Of a DNA stretch of 28,261 bases, positions 1 to 8,091 are shown piece by piece (position 1 is the first letter of the stretch; each line of letters begins with the position of its first letter). A program made the position numbers and the translations under genes. The notes below the pieces were generated by a model. The model ran no database searches. It was not told where the DNA came from and worked only from the letters and a program-made list of their open reading frames with translations. Origin of the DNA: an uncultured Oscillospiraceae bacterium (lineage in GTDB: Bacteria; Bacillota; Clostridia; Oscillospirales; Oscillospiraceae). Location of the stretch: contig CAPGBJ010000052.1 in assembly GCA_948616425.1 (NCBI GenBank), forward strand, positions 1-28,261. Reading direction: 5' to 3'.

Positions 1-1020
1 CTTGTAGAACCAGTTCAGATATTTCTCCTCCCCGGTGTCCCGGTAGAGCATGATGGAGGCGATGAGAATTTCATTGTGGGGCCACCACAGCTTCATGTCG
101 TGCTCATAGGCCTCGGGGGGCTTGCCCAGGCAGTCGGTGAAGTAGAGCAGTCCGCCGTATTCCCCGTCCCAGCCGGCCTCGATGGCCCAGTCAAACATCT
201 GGGCGGCCTTCTGCACCAGTTCCCGGTCCCCGGTGCGCTGGGCGTGCTCCAGCAGGAACCAGACGCCCTCAATGTCGTGGCCGGGGTTGACGGTGCGGCC
301 CTCGGTGTAGTACAGCCGGGGGGAGCCGTCCACGTCCACGTTCTCCAGGGTGCACTTCAGCTCGGGCTTGACGTGGTACTTGAAAATGTCGTCCACACAC
401 TGCTGGGCCCGCTCCTCGTAGAGGGCCTTCCGCTCGGGGTCGGTGCGCAGCAACACGCCGGTGACGTTCAAAATAATCATGGGGGTGCCGAAGGCCCGGC
501 CGCTCCGGGTCTCGGGGATGGTCTTGGGGCCCATGCCCACCGGGTCGGGCCTGCCCTGGCTCAGGTCCCAGTACAGGTCGTAGCACTGCCGGGCCCGCTC
601 CAGCCGGGACTTGTCCCCAGTGATGCCGTAGTACTCCGCGTTAGCGATGGCACAGAAGGCCTCAGAGAAGTAGTACCGCCGCTGGCGCAGGGGCTGGCCC
701 TCCGCCGTGACGGTGAAGTACATCCGGTCGCCCTGGGCGTGGTTGAAGCAGTGGGCCTCCATGAAGTCCAGACAGCTCTTCGACGCCTCCAGCCACTCCT
801 GGCGCACCCCGTAGTTGTGGCACAGGAAAGCGAAGATCCAGCCGCACCGCCCCTGCATCCACACACTTTTATCGGTGGAGTAGACCTCCCCCTTCCGGTC
901 CAGGCAGGTGTACACTCCGCCATGCTCCCGGTCCATGCCGTGGTCCAGCCAGAACTGAGCGGAACGCTCCAGCTCGCTCTTGACCCAGGATTGGGCATCC
1001 TGTAATTTTTGACGGTCCAT
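1..1020 (-). CDS. N-acylglucosamine 2-epimerase (AGE/RnBP family), 3' end cut by window edge
   Basis: An open frame of 340 codons runs from an ATG at 1018-1020 to the left edge without a stop, so the C-terminus is missing. The protein starts MDRQKLQDAQSWVKSELERS and has the (alpha/alpha)6-barrel family landmarks: WMQGRCGWIFAFLCHNYG near residue 55, a central PGHDIEGVWFLLEHA segment, and HDMKLWWPHNEILIAS near the visible end. MKLWWPHNE is typical of true AGE (interconverting GlcNAc and ManNAc) rather than cellobiose 2-epimerase or YihS, whose equivalent motifs differ. It lies downstream of the ROK-fold gene at 1323-2702 on the same strand, across 302 bp of repeats. The pair suggests amino-sugar or sialic acid catabolism, but the rest of that pathway would lie outside the window. 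Family call is firm; the exact substrate is inferred. Confidence 0.9.
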   Translation of the reverse strand, partial: MDRQKLQDAQSWVKSELERSAQFWLDHGMDREHGGVYTCLDRKGEVYSTDKSVWMQGRCGWIFAFLCHNYGVRQEWLEASKSCLDFMEAHCFNHAQGDRMYFTVTAEGQPLRQRRYYFSEAFCAIANAEYYGITGDKSRLERARQCYDLYWDLSQGRPDPVGMGPKTIPETRSGRAFGTPMIILNVTGVLLRTDPERKALYEERAQQCVDDIFKYHVKPELKCTLENVDVDGSPRLYYTEGRTVNPGHDIEGVWFLLEHAQRTGDRELVQKAAQMFDWAIEAGWDGEYGGLLYFTDCLGKPPEAYEHDMKLWWPHNEILIASIMLYRDTGEEKYLNWFYK

Positions 1021-1050
1021 GATTCGACCTCTTTTCTTTTTGATTATGAG

Positions 1051-1317
1051 TCCGCCGCAGCGGGCAAGGCTCCTTTTGAAAGGAGCTGTCAGCCCCAGGC
1101 TGACTGAGGTTTGCGTTTGCGCAGCGAACATACGGGGTAATCAAAGTTTGCGATACTTTGTTTGCTTCCCATATTTTGGCTTCGCCAAAATGCACTCCTC
1201 CCCCTCAGTGTGCCCACTGGGGCGCCTCCTTTCACTGGATAGCCGTTAGCGGCTTTGCCGCTTACGGCTATCACGTCCCCCTTGCGGGGAAAAGGCGGCT
1301 TTGCCCTGCGGGGGGAC
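1051..1317. repeat. Palindromic intergenic repeat cluster (REP/MITE-like hairpins)
   Basis: The 302 bp between the epimerase and the ROK-type gene hold no credible ORF but a row of hairpins. Perfect ones are GCTCCTTT/AAAGGAGC (1069-1086), GTCAGCC/GGCTGAC (1088-1104), CAAAGT/ACTTTG (1142-1160) and TTTTGGC/GCCAAAA (1174-1190). A 16-bp stem with one mismatch spans 1238-1272, and GTCCCC/GGGGAC spans 1275-1317. From memory, the modular pattern (GCTCC hairpin, then a GTCAGCC hairpin, then CTGAGG) resembles dispersed palindromic repeats in Oscillospiraceae and Faecalibacterium genomes. Its position inside a likely transcript could affect mRNA stability or expression of the downstream epimerase gene. 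Confidence 0.7.
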
Positions 1318-1322
1318 GAAGG

Positions 1323-2702
1323 TTACTTGATCTCCGGCAGGCTGGCGGCGGCCATGGACTGCCCCACCCGGCGGAACTTCTCGTCGGGCAGTTCGGGCGC
1401 CATCTTGCCCGCAGTCTCGGGGTACTCGTCGGCCAGCACCTTCTTGGCGGTATCCAGAATCAGGTCTCCCCCCTTGCCGCTCATCACCCGGCCCAGCAGA
1501 AGGACATGGCGGCAGCCGTAGAGCTCATGGTAGTAGGCCAGGGTGTGACCCAGGTAGACCCCGATGGACTCATAGACCTGGGCGGCCCGGGGGTCGTCCT
1601 CGGCCATCAGCTTTTGGACCGCCTTCAGCTTCTCGGCAGGGGAGGCGCTCTCGTCCAACTCAATCCCAGCTCTGGGCGCCAGCTTAATTACGCCGTCCTG
1701 GGAAAAGTACTTCACGCCGCAGCCGATGTCCCCCGACCACTCGTCCCGCATGGCCCCCTCCTGGGCGTCCACAGGGACGAAGGCCAGCTCGTTGAGCCAA
1801 CCGGTGATCCGCCCCTCCTCGTCCACGTAGCCCACCGCCTCGCTGGTGCCCATGGCGATGCCCAGTACGCTGTTGTCATTCAGGCTCATGGCTCCGGCCA
1901 GGGCGGACACGTCGCCATCGTTGATAACGCAGTAGGGCACATCGCCGAAGGTATCCTGGATGGCGCGGATGTAGATGTCTTTGACCTTCTCGTCATAGAT
2001 CTCCTTGGGAACCTTGAGGAAAAGGGAGGCGTTCATGGTCCGGTTGTTGATGAAGACCCCGGCGGAGGACACACCCACCGCATCCACCCGGGGCATGTGC
2101 TCGGCGGCAGACTTGAGGGCGGCCACAATGCCGTCGTAGTGGTAGTCGGGGTCGGAGTTGGTCTTGGGGAACCAGACCACCTCCTCAGAGTAGACCGTCT
2201 CCCCGTCGATGACGGCGGACACCTTCCGGTCGGACCCGCCGGCGTCAAAGCCGATGCGGCAGCCCCCCAGGTGGCCGCCGATGGCCTTGGGGGCGTCCTT
2301 GGCCTGGGGAATCTCGTCTACCAGCACCACCTCAAAGGGGTGCTCAAAGACGTTGGCCATGTAGTCCCAATCAAACTCCTGCTGGCCCCCGGCGCAGTAG
2401 ACCGACTTTAAATAGGCGCAGATCCCCTCGTCCCCGCTGACATAGATCTTGAAACCGCCCTTCATCCACAGGATGGTCTTTACCAGCCGCTCAATGTAGT
2501 AGTGGTCGGCCGCCTCCATCTCGGGCGTGCCGTGGATAAAGGTGTGACAGGCGGCCATCTGGCCGTCCGCCCGCTCCACGGCAATGCCCACAGGCTTCTT
2601 CGCCCCGTCCAGGAATGCGCGATTGAACCGCATCAGAGGGATAAAATCCGGGTCCAGAACCGGGGTGTGCTTCAGCTCCACATGGATGCCAAATCTGTTC
2701 AT
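1323..2702 (-). CDS. ROK/ASKHA-fold putative sugar kinase with long N-terminal extension
   Basis: The protein is 459 aa from the second ATG. I chose 2700-2702 because AAAGGAGA lies 7 nt ahead of it, while the first ATG (2706-2708) abuts the ribosome binding site. An actin-like ATPase core starts near residue 150: phosphate loop FDAGGSDRKV (152-161), catalytic-type NDGDVSA (261-267), GIAMGTSE (281-288) and a C-terminal adenosine-type loop LGRVMSGKGG. The usual ROK ExGH and CxCGxxGC zinc signatures are not visible. About 145 residues precede the core, so it is much longer than NanK or glucokinase (about 300 aa). It shares a strand and probable transcript with the AGE-family epimerase, so ManNAc or a related sugar is the likely substrate. 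A non-catalytic sensor role is possible. Confidence 0.75.
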   Translation of the reverse strand: MNRFGIHVELKHTPVLDPDFIPLMRFNRAFLDGAKKPVGIAVERADGQMAACHTFIHGTPEMEAADHYYIERLVKTILWMKGGFKIYVSGDEGICAYLKSVYCAGGQQEFDWDYMANVFEHPFEVVLVDEIPQAKDAPKAIGGHLGGCRIGFDAGGSDRKVSAVIDGETVYSEEVVWFPKTNSDPDYHYDGIVAALKSAAEHMPRVDAVGVSSAGVFINNRTMNASLFLKVPKEIYDEKVKDIYIRAIQDTFGDVPYCVINDGDVSALAGAMSLNDNSVLGIAMGTSEAVGYVDEEGRITGWLNELAFVPVDAQEGAMRDEWSGDIGCGVKYFSQDGVIKLAPRAGIELDESASPAEKLKAVQKLMAEDDPRAAQVYESIGVYLGHTLAYYHELYGCRHVLLLGRVMSGKGGDLILDTAKKVLADEYPETAGKMAPELPDEKFRRVGQSMAAASLPEIK

Positions 2703-2764
2703 TGTCATTCTCCTTTACCCAGTTGAATTTCAGGTTTCGCAGGTTATGCGCGATCTTAGTTGTT

Positions 2765-2793
2765 ATTATACCATAGTTTGCCGCGCCATTCAA
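2765..2793 (-). promoter_or_regulatory. Sigma-A promoter of the ROK-epimerase unit
   Basis: Read on the minus strand, TTGAAT (2788-2793) is followed by exactly 17 bp and a perfect TATAAT (2765-2770). TGG directly before the -10 gives an extended -10. Transcription would start near 2758, leaving a leader of about 55 nt before the 2702 start. That leader contains the direct repeat AACCTG-N3-AACCTG, a possible regulator site. Confidence 0.85.
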
Positions 2794-2859
2794 TCCCCGT
2801 GTCACCCCGCCCCCTGCGTTTATCGGTCTGTCCACCACCTTTTTTCAGGTGAAACACCG

Positions 2860-2890
2860 CGCCGCCGCAGGAAAACATCCTGCGGCGGCG
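2860..2890 (-). terminator. Strong hairpin, probable terminator after the EutH-like gene
   Basis: The perfect 12-bp stem CGCCGCCGCAGG/CCTGCGGCGGCG has a 7-nt loop and lies 18 bp beyond the stop of the EutH-like gene. No T-run follows immediately on the minus strand, so it may be an imperfect terminator or a 3'-end stabiliser. Confidence 0.6.
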
Positions 2891-2908
2891 TCCTTTCTCT
2901 TCTCTGGG

Positions 2909-3997
2909 TCAGTTTGAATCGGCTGGCAGCAGCCTGGGGGCCAGGTACAGCGCCAGCAGCAGGGCCGACAGGCCGCCGGTCAGCTTCCCTATAATCACCG
3001 CGCCGGCCAGTTCCGGCGCCACCTGGCTGGTATAGGCCAGATGGTCGCCAAACACGCAGGACACACAGACCAAAAAGGCCGTATTCAGCATTCTGCCCCG
3101 GCTGTCCATCTCCCCCAGCATCGACATCACCGGAATTCCATTAGCCAGCGCCAGCAGCAGCCCGCTGACAGCCGTATCATTGATGGCCAGAAGACGTCCT
3201 GCGGCCGCCAGAGGGCGGGCCAGGAGGCGGCGCGCCGCCTCCAGAAGGGGAAAAATCCCGGCCAGAAAGATGCAGATACCGCCCACAATGGAGAACACCA
3301 CGTCCAGCGACCCCATATCGGGCAGAATGACGATTCCGGTGAGCCGCTGAACCGAGGCCAGCACCAATCCCGCCGTACTGATGGCGAGAATCCCCTTCCC
3401 CAGGGCGGAGAGGACCACAACCACGGCCTCTCTGCACAGTACCAGCGCCGCGGCCAAAAGGAGCGACAAGAGGAGTGTCGGCAAGGTATTCCGGACCACA
3501 TCTCCCGTTGGAAAGCCAGCCGCCAGGCCGCCTGCGACGCAGCCCAGGGGGGTTGTCAAAATGCCGCAGGCCAGCCCAAAAATCACTGCCTGCCGCTGCT
3601 CTGGCGCGGTGTTTGCAATGGACAGCGGGATGACGAACATCACGGCAGAGCCCAGCATTGCGCCGGAGATCAGGCCATGGAACAACCCCATAGCCGGGTC
3701 GTCCGCCAGGGCCATGGCCAGAGCCGAGCCTCCGGAGTCGTTGGCAAAAAACAGGCCGGCCAGGGCGGAGGGGTCGGCGCCCATCCCCCGGAGCACAGGG
3801 GAGACCGCCAGAGCCAGCACCTGGGCCAGCACGGGCGCCAGAACAATCAGCCCCGTCATGCACATCAGCAGCCGCCCCGCCGCCAAAATGCCCCGCTCAA
3901 ACTCTCCGCCCAGTCCCAGCCGTCCGCCCAGCAGGTAGTCCGCGCCGCCCAGCACCAGAAAGACGACCGCCCCCCCTGTGACAATTAAGTTAATCAT
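2909..3997 (-). CDS. EutH-like ethanolamine/amine transporter
   Basis: This 362-aa, very hydrophobic protein has about 10 predicted membrane segments. It resembles the ethanolamine transporter EutH: an N-terminal GGADYLLGGRLGLGGEFERG segment, then VLAPVLAQVL, a GADPSALAGLFFANDSGG loop (EutH has the equivalent GADP...LLANDMGG) and a conserved GCVAGGLAAGF segment. The ATG at 3995-3997 sits inside the end of the upstream MerR-type gene, giving an 8-bp overlap and likely translational coupling. An in-frame upstream extension to 4087 exists but has no membrane or family character. No other eut gene (eutBC, microcompartment shell) is nearby, so the substrate may be another small amine or a zwitterion. 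Family resemblance is strong; substrate is inferred. Confidence 0.8.
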   Translation of the reverse strand: MINLIVTGGAVVFLVLGGADYLLGGRLGLGGEFERGILAAGRLLMCMTGLIVLAPVLAQVLALAVSPVLRGMGADPSALAGLFFANDSGGSALAMALADDPAMGLFHGLISGAMLGSAVMFVIPLSIANTAPEQRQAVIFGLACGILTTPLGCVAGGLAAGFPTGDVVRNTLPTLLLSLLLAAALVLCREAVVVVLSALGKGILAISTAGLVLASVQRLTGIVILPDMGSLDVVFSIVGGICIFLAGIFPLLEAARRLLARPLAAAGRLLAINDTAVSGLLLALANGIPVMSMLGEMDSRGRMLNTAFLVCVSCVFGDHLAYTSQVAPELAGAVIIGKLTGGLSALLLALYLAPRLLPADSN

Positions 3998-5267
3998 CCG
4001 CACCCGACCCTTTCTCATCCGTCTCGGTCCCTTTTTTTCGCCGCCACGCCCGGTAGACATAGAACCGCAGCTCGTCCCCATCCACATGGCAGGTAAAGCT
4101 GAAACTGTTCTGTGTCTTCCGGATGGCCCCCAGCACCTCCGACTGCACCTGGAAGGACTGGGCCCTCCACGCCTCTTGAATCGACTGAAACTGGTGGAGA
4201 CTGGGGCCGCTCTCCGGATACTTCTGATAAAAATTCTTCATGGTCTTGGAGAAGGGGCCCACCTCCATCAGGGAGCCCACCACCTGGCTGTCCGGGGCCA
4301 TAAATCGGCGCATCTCGCTGGGAAAACTCTCCTGGTGATAGAAGGCCCACTCGCCGCTGTTGAAAAAGTCCACACAGACATCCACGCACTGGGGCGCCAG
4401 AGGCAGGTCCAGGTCATTGTCGGCAATATAAAGCACATTCAGCTCCAGCCCCAGCTGATCGATCAGCTGCTTATACATCAGCAGCATCTCAGGATACTTA
4501 TCCACTACGATATAGAGGCAGTCCTTGGGCAGCTCGGTAAAGTGGTTGTACAGGAAAAAATAGCCGTTGATACACCCCTCCAGGATTACCTTGTCCTTCA
4601 GATCTATCTTTTGGAGGCTCTCCAGCAGATAGGAACTGGTCTGCTGGTACATCTTTAGGAAATCGCTGCTCAGAGTATTGTAGAGGTTTCGCTCCAGGTC
4701 GGGGGAGTCGTAGGCGCCGGTGTAGACATTCCCCGTCTTGACAATACCGCAGTCGATCTCCGCACTGTAACCGCAGCCGCAGGCCAGGGTGCCGTCCATG
4801 ATACCTTTTTGGGAAAAAAATGCCTGTTCAATGTGGAGCCGGGCGCCGCACAGGGGGCAGGTCAGCAGGGGCAGCGCCCGCAGGGGGACGCCGGCGCTCT
4901 CCCAAGAGGAGCTCTGACTCTGGGAGATGCGCTGAAGCTCTCCGGAAACCAGGCTCAGCGCCTTCTGAAGAGACTCCTGCTCCCGGTTCAGCTCCTCCCG
5001 CTTCTCCCGCAGCATGGCGGAGTATTTTCGCAGAATATCCGGTTCAATCCAATTGGAGGTACGTCCAAAGCGGATGACTGTCTCAATCTCTTTCAGGGAA
5101 AACCGCATATTTTTTAGATTTTGTATCTGGATGATATCATCCAAGTCATTCTTTGTAAAGAGGTACTGGTTGTTCCGGCGGGCAGGATTGAGCAGTCCCA
5201 GGGAGATATAGTAGCGGATTGTATTGATGGACACACCGGTCTGACTGGAAATTTTGCTGATCTTCAA
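3990..5267 (-). CDS. MerR-family regulator fused to Zn-ribbon and methyltransferase-like domain
   Basis: This 425-aa protein starts at a TTG (5265-5267) with AAGGAGGAG about 8 nt upstream. Residues 1-70 are a MerR winged helix-turn-helix (KISSQTGVSINTIRYYISLG, then LKNMRFSLKEIETVI). Residues 80-115 are a charged helix typical of the MerR dimerisation coil. C137, C140, C163 and C165 form a likely Zn-ribbon like the one in front of RlmA-type methyltransferases. From about 225 a class I methyltransferase-like fold follows: VILEGCINGY (degenerate motif I), YIVVDKYPEM (acidic end of strand 2) and LPLAPQCVDVCVD (motif IV-like). The glycine-rich SAM loop is poorly conserved, so the domain may sense a ligand rather than catalyse. 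It overlaps the EutH-like gene and follows a hydrolase-carrier operon that it probably regulates. Confidence 0.8.
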   Translation of the reverse strand: MKISKISSQTGVSINTIRYYISLGLLNPARRNNQYLFTKNDLDDIIQIQNLKNMRFSLKEIETVIRFGRTSNWIEPDILRKYSAMLREKREELNREQESLQKALSLVSGELQRISQSQSSSWESAGVPLRALPLLTCPLCGARLHIEQAFFSQKGIMDGTLACGCGYSAEIDCGIVKTGNVYTGAYDSPDLERNLYNTLSSDFLKMYQQTSSYLLESLQKIDLKDKVILEGCINGYFFLYNHFTELPKDCLYIVVDKYPEMLLMYKQLIDQLGLELNVLYIADNDLDLPLAPQCVDVCVDFFNSGEWAFYHQESFPSEMRRFMAPDSQVVGSLMEVGPFSKTMKNFYQKYPESGPSLHQFQSIQEAWRAQSFQVQSEVLGAIRKTQNSFSFTCHVDGDELRFYVYRAWRRKKGTETDEKGSGADD

Positions 5268-5329
5268 GCACTTTCTCCTCCTTTCCCGGCGGGGCCGGGT
5301 TTCCCAGGTATCTTGGATCAGTCAGCGCG

Positions 5330-5367
5330 AACAGCGCGCCGCGGCACAAAAGCCGCGGCGCGCTGTT
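5330..5367 (-). terminator. Perfect 16-bp GC-rich hairpin between carrier gene and MerR gene
   Basis: The arms AACAGCGCGCCGCGGC (5330-5345) and GCCGCGGCGCGCTGTT (5352-5367) are fully complementary with a 6-nt loop. The hairpin lies 12 bp past the carrier stop codon and 63 bp before the MerR TTG start. No T-run follows on the minus strand, so it may attenuate, block exonucleases or set different expression of the two halves rather than end transcription outright. Confidence 0.6.
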
Positions 5368-5379
5368 TGGAGAGAGGCT

Positions 5380-6765
5380 TCAGCAGTAGCCAATCGCCAT
5401 CGCGACAACCATGAAAATACAGGCCACGACCACCAGAATACCGCACAGCGGCAGGATAAATTTTTCCCACTTGGAGAAGGGAACTCGGCCAAAGCCCAGG
5501 GCCAGCAGCAGCACGCCCAGCAGCGGGGTGCACAGGTTGGTGATGCCGTCGCCAAACTGGTAGGCCAGTACGGCCACCTGGGACTCAATGTCCACAATTT
5601 GGGCGATGGGCAGCACAATGGGCATCACAATCAGAGCTTTGCCCGATCCCGACGGAATAAACAGATTGATCAGGCCGATGACAAACAGGATGCCGATGGC
5701 AGACACCATGGGCGGCAGCCCCTTCAGCGGGCTGGACAGGTAGTAGACGATGGTGTCCAGCACGTTGGCCTTGGTAAGAATCCAGGAGATGCCGTAGGCC
5801 ACGCCCATGATGAAGGCGGCCCCCACCATGGTCCCCGCGCCCTTGAGGAAGGTCTCGGTGGTGCCGTTGACCCCCAGTTTGGTCAGTGTGCCGGCTACCA
5901 CGCCCACAATGATAAAGATAGCGCCCAGGTGGGAGAAGCCCCAGCCCATGTTCACCGCACCGTAGACATAGGCCAGAATCCCGACGAAGAGGGTAAGCAG
6001 AACCACCCCATGCTTCCAGGTGAAGGGCTGAGATTCAAACTCCTCGGCGTTGAAAGCCAGATCGGACACATCCACATCCGCCACCAGACTCTTGCTGGGG
6101 TTGGCTTTGACCTTGGCAGCATAGCGCAGAATATAAAACAGGCACAGGGCGGGCACCAGGGCGAACATCACAATCCGCAGCTCAATGCCGGAGTACATGC
6201 CCAGTCCGGCCACCGTCTGGGACACGCCCACTGTGAAGGGGTTGGTGGGCCCGCAGGTGAAGCCGGAGATGGCGCCCACAATAGCAATACCCACACCCAC
6301 AATGGGGTCGTAGCCAAGGCCCACCGCAATGGAAATGGCGATGGGGATGAAGGGGATGGAGCCCTCAATAAAGCCCAAAAAGCCCCCCATCAGCGCGAAA
6401 ATGTAAAACAGGAAGACTAAAATCAGGTTGCCCTTGGTGGTGCCCACCTTTTTGATCACCCGGGCAATGCCGATGTTCATGGCTCCGGATGCCTGAATCA
6501 ATTCCAGACCGCCGCCAATGAGCAGGGCGCTGATGATCATACCGGCGGCATTGGACATGCCGGAGGGGACTGCCAAGAAGATGTCAAAGGGGGTGACCGG
6601 CTCAGCTTCGACAAATTGGAAGCTGTCGGGATCCACCACGCTCTTGCCATTCAGCTCTACCCGGGTGTAGGAGCCGGCAGGGATGATGTAGGTCAGAAGG
6701 GCGGCAATGACAATGATGAAAAACAGCAGCGCGACAGAATTCAATGGCTTTTTTTCTTTTTTCAT
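5380..6765 (-). CDS. YfcC/DcuC-family membrane carrier
   Basis: This 461-aa integral membrane protein has 11-12 predicted segments. The N-terminus (PLNSVALLFFIIVIAALLTY then IIPAGSYTRVE) and the internal GFTCGPTNPFTVGVSQ and NLFIPSGSGKA motifs are typical of the YfcC/DcuC (C4-dicarboxylate anaerobic carrier-like) superfamily, which includes carriers for amino acids, peptides and carboxylates. The ATG has AAAGGAG 6 nt upstream. It is 91 bp downstream of the M20 amidohydrolase on the same strand, as such carriers often are, so it probably imports the hydrolase substrate or exports a product. The family is confident; the solute is not known. Confidence 0.85.
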   Translation of the reverse strand: MKKEKKPLNSVALLFFIIVIAALLTYIIPAGSYTRVELNGKSVVDPDSFQFVEAEPVTPFDIFLAVPSGMSNAAGMIISALLIGGGLELIQASGAMNIGIARVIKKVGTTKGNLILVFLFYIFALMGGFLGFIEGSIPFIPIAISIAVGLGYDPIVGVGIAIVGAISGFTCGPTNPFTVGVSQTVAGLGMYSGIELRIVMFALVPALCLFYILRYAAKVKANPSKSLVADVDVSDLAFNAEEFESQPFTWKHGVVLLTLFVGILAYVYGAVNMGWGFSHLGAIFIIVGVVAGTLTKLGVNGTTETFLKGAGTMVGAAFIMGVAYGISWILTKANVLDTIVYYLSSPLKGLPPMVSAIGILFVIGLINLFIPSGSGKALIVMPIVLPIAQIVDIESQVAVLAYQFGDGITNLCTPLLGVLLLALGFGRVPFSKWEKFILPLCGILVVVACIFMVVAMAIGYC

Positions 6766-6856
6766 GGGATACTCCTTTCTCGTGGTCCCGTCCGGTCTCC
6801 TGCTGCCGGCGGGGAGGGCCTGGGGCAGTAAACGCCAAGAAAACAGCTGAACTCAC

Positions 6857-8080
6857 TTACAGGCCGGCGCCGTTGAGTCTGGCCAGCATGGTAACCGCAT
6901 TGTTGACATGGACCCGGACGCCCAGCGGAATCATATCTAGGGAGGGGAGGAAATAGGGGTTGTGCAAGGTGTGCTCCGGATCACCGGCGCCCAGCCAGAA
7001 GAAGGCGCCCGGCACCCGGGCCAGATACTCCCCCGCGTCCTCTGAGGTCATGGCGGGGGTATCGGTCAGATCCACGCAGTCCTCCCCCAGCACCTCCCGG
7101 CAGCTCTGGGCCACCGCCTGAGCCATGCGCTCGTCGTTGAGACAGGGCATGTAGCCGTTCAGGAAGCGGATCTCCGCCCTGCACCGGTGGGCCTTGGCAA
7201 TGGTCTCCGCCAGTTCGGGAATGCGGCGGCCCAGCAGGGCCCGGACCTCTGGATTGAAGGTGCGAAATCCACCCACAAAGCGGGCCTTCTCCGCCACGGC
7301 ATTCCACACAGAGCCAGGGGTCTCCACCTCACCCACAGAGATGACACAGGTCTCCAGGCAGCTGACCTCCCGGGTCGGAAGCGCATGGATGGCTTGGATG
7401 GCCTCTGCCATGGCGGGGACGGGGTCAATCGCCTCATGGGGCCGGGCCCCATGGCCCCCCTTCCCCACAAAGGTCACGTCAAACAGGTCGCTGGAGGCAC
7501 AGGCATTCCGCTTGGCAATCTGCACTGTCCCAAAGGGGATGGCGGGCTGACAGTGCATGATGACACAGGCGTCCACCCCGTCCAGCGCCCCCTCCTGGAT
7601 CATAAAGCCGGCGCCGCCCGCCCCGTCATAGCCGGCCTGGCGGACCGCCTCCTCCATAGAGGGATCGATCTGTTCCTCAGCGGGCTGGAAGAGAAATTTA
7701 ATTTTCCCGGAGAAGGCGTCGGTGTGCTGGGACAGCACCTTGGCCGCCCCCAGCAGCATGGTGACATGGCTGTCGTGCCCGCAGGCGTGCATACAGCCCT
7801 CGTTCTGGGACTGGTAGTCGCAGCCGGTCAGTTCCTGAATCCGCAGGCAGTCCATATCGGCCCGCATCATCAATGTTTTTCCCGGTTTGCCTGAATCCAG
7901 CACGCCCACCACTCCGTTTAGGGCCACCCCCTCGGTGACCGACAGGCCGCAGCGGCGCAGATAATCCGCCACAATCCCCGCCGTGCGGTGCTCTGTGTAG
8001 CCCGGTTCTGGATGCTGGTGCAGATCTTTGTAGATGGCAGTCAACTCATCCCGAATCCCGTTGATCGTCTCTTGAAACAT
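6857..8080 (-). CDS. M20-family metallo-amidohydrolase (N-acyl amino acid / peptide hydrolase)
   Basis: The 407-aa protein starts at the second ATG (8078-8080), which has AAAGGAGA 4-5 nt upstream; the first ATG (8093-8095) overlaps the previous stop and contains the ribosome binding site. M20D landmarks are present in order: HQHPEPGYTEHRTA near 21-34, MMRADMDCLRIQE (71-83, metal-associated Asp), MHACGHDSH (97-105, metal and catalytic residues), QPAEEQ (132-137, catalytic Glu and metal ligand), and GKGGHGARPHEAIDPV in the lid domain. Members such as hippurate hydrolase, AbgB and aminoacylases cleave amide bonds of N-acyl amino acids or aminobenzoyl-glutamate. It sits between a gamma-glutamyl hydrolase-type gene and a carrier, suggesting a joint route for conjugated amino acids. 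Confidence 0.92.
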   Translation of the reverse strand: MFQETINGIRDELTAIYKDLHQHPEPGYTEHRTAGIVADYLRRCGLSVTEGVALNGVVGVLDSGKPGKTLMMRADMDCLRIQELTGCDYQSQNEGCMHACGHDSHVTMLLGAAKVLSQHTDAFSGKIKFLFQPAEEQIDPSMEEAVRQAGYDGAGGAGFMIQEGALDGVDACVIMHCQPAIPFGTVQIAKRNACASSDLFDVTFVGKGGHGARPHEAIDPVPAMAEAIQAIHALPTREVSCLETCVISVGEVETPGSVWNAVAEKARFVGGFRTFNPEVRALLGRRIPELAETIAKAHRCRAEIRFLNGYMPCLNDERMAQAVAQSCREVLGEDCVDLTDTPAMTSEDAGEYLARVPGAFFWLGAGDPEHTLHNPYFLPSLDMIPLGVRVHVNNAVTMLARLNGAGL

Positions 8081-8091
8081 GACGTCTCCTT

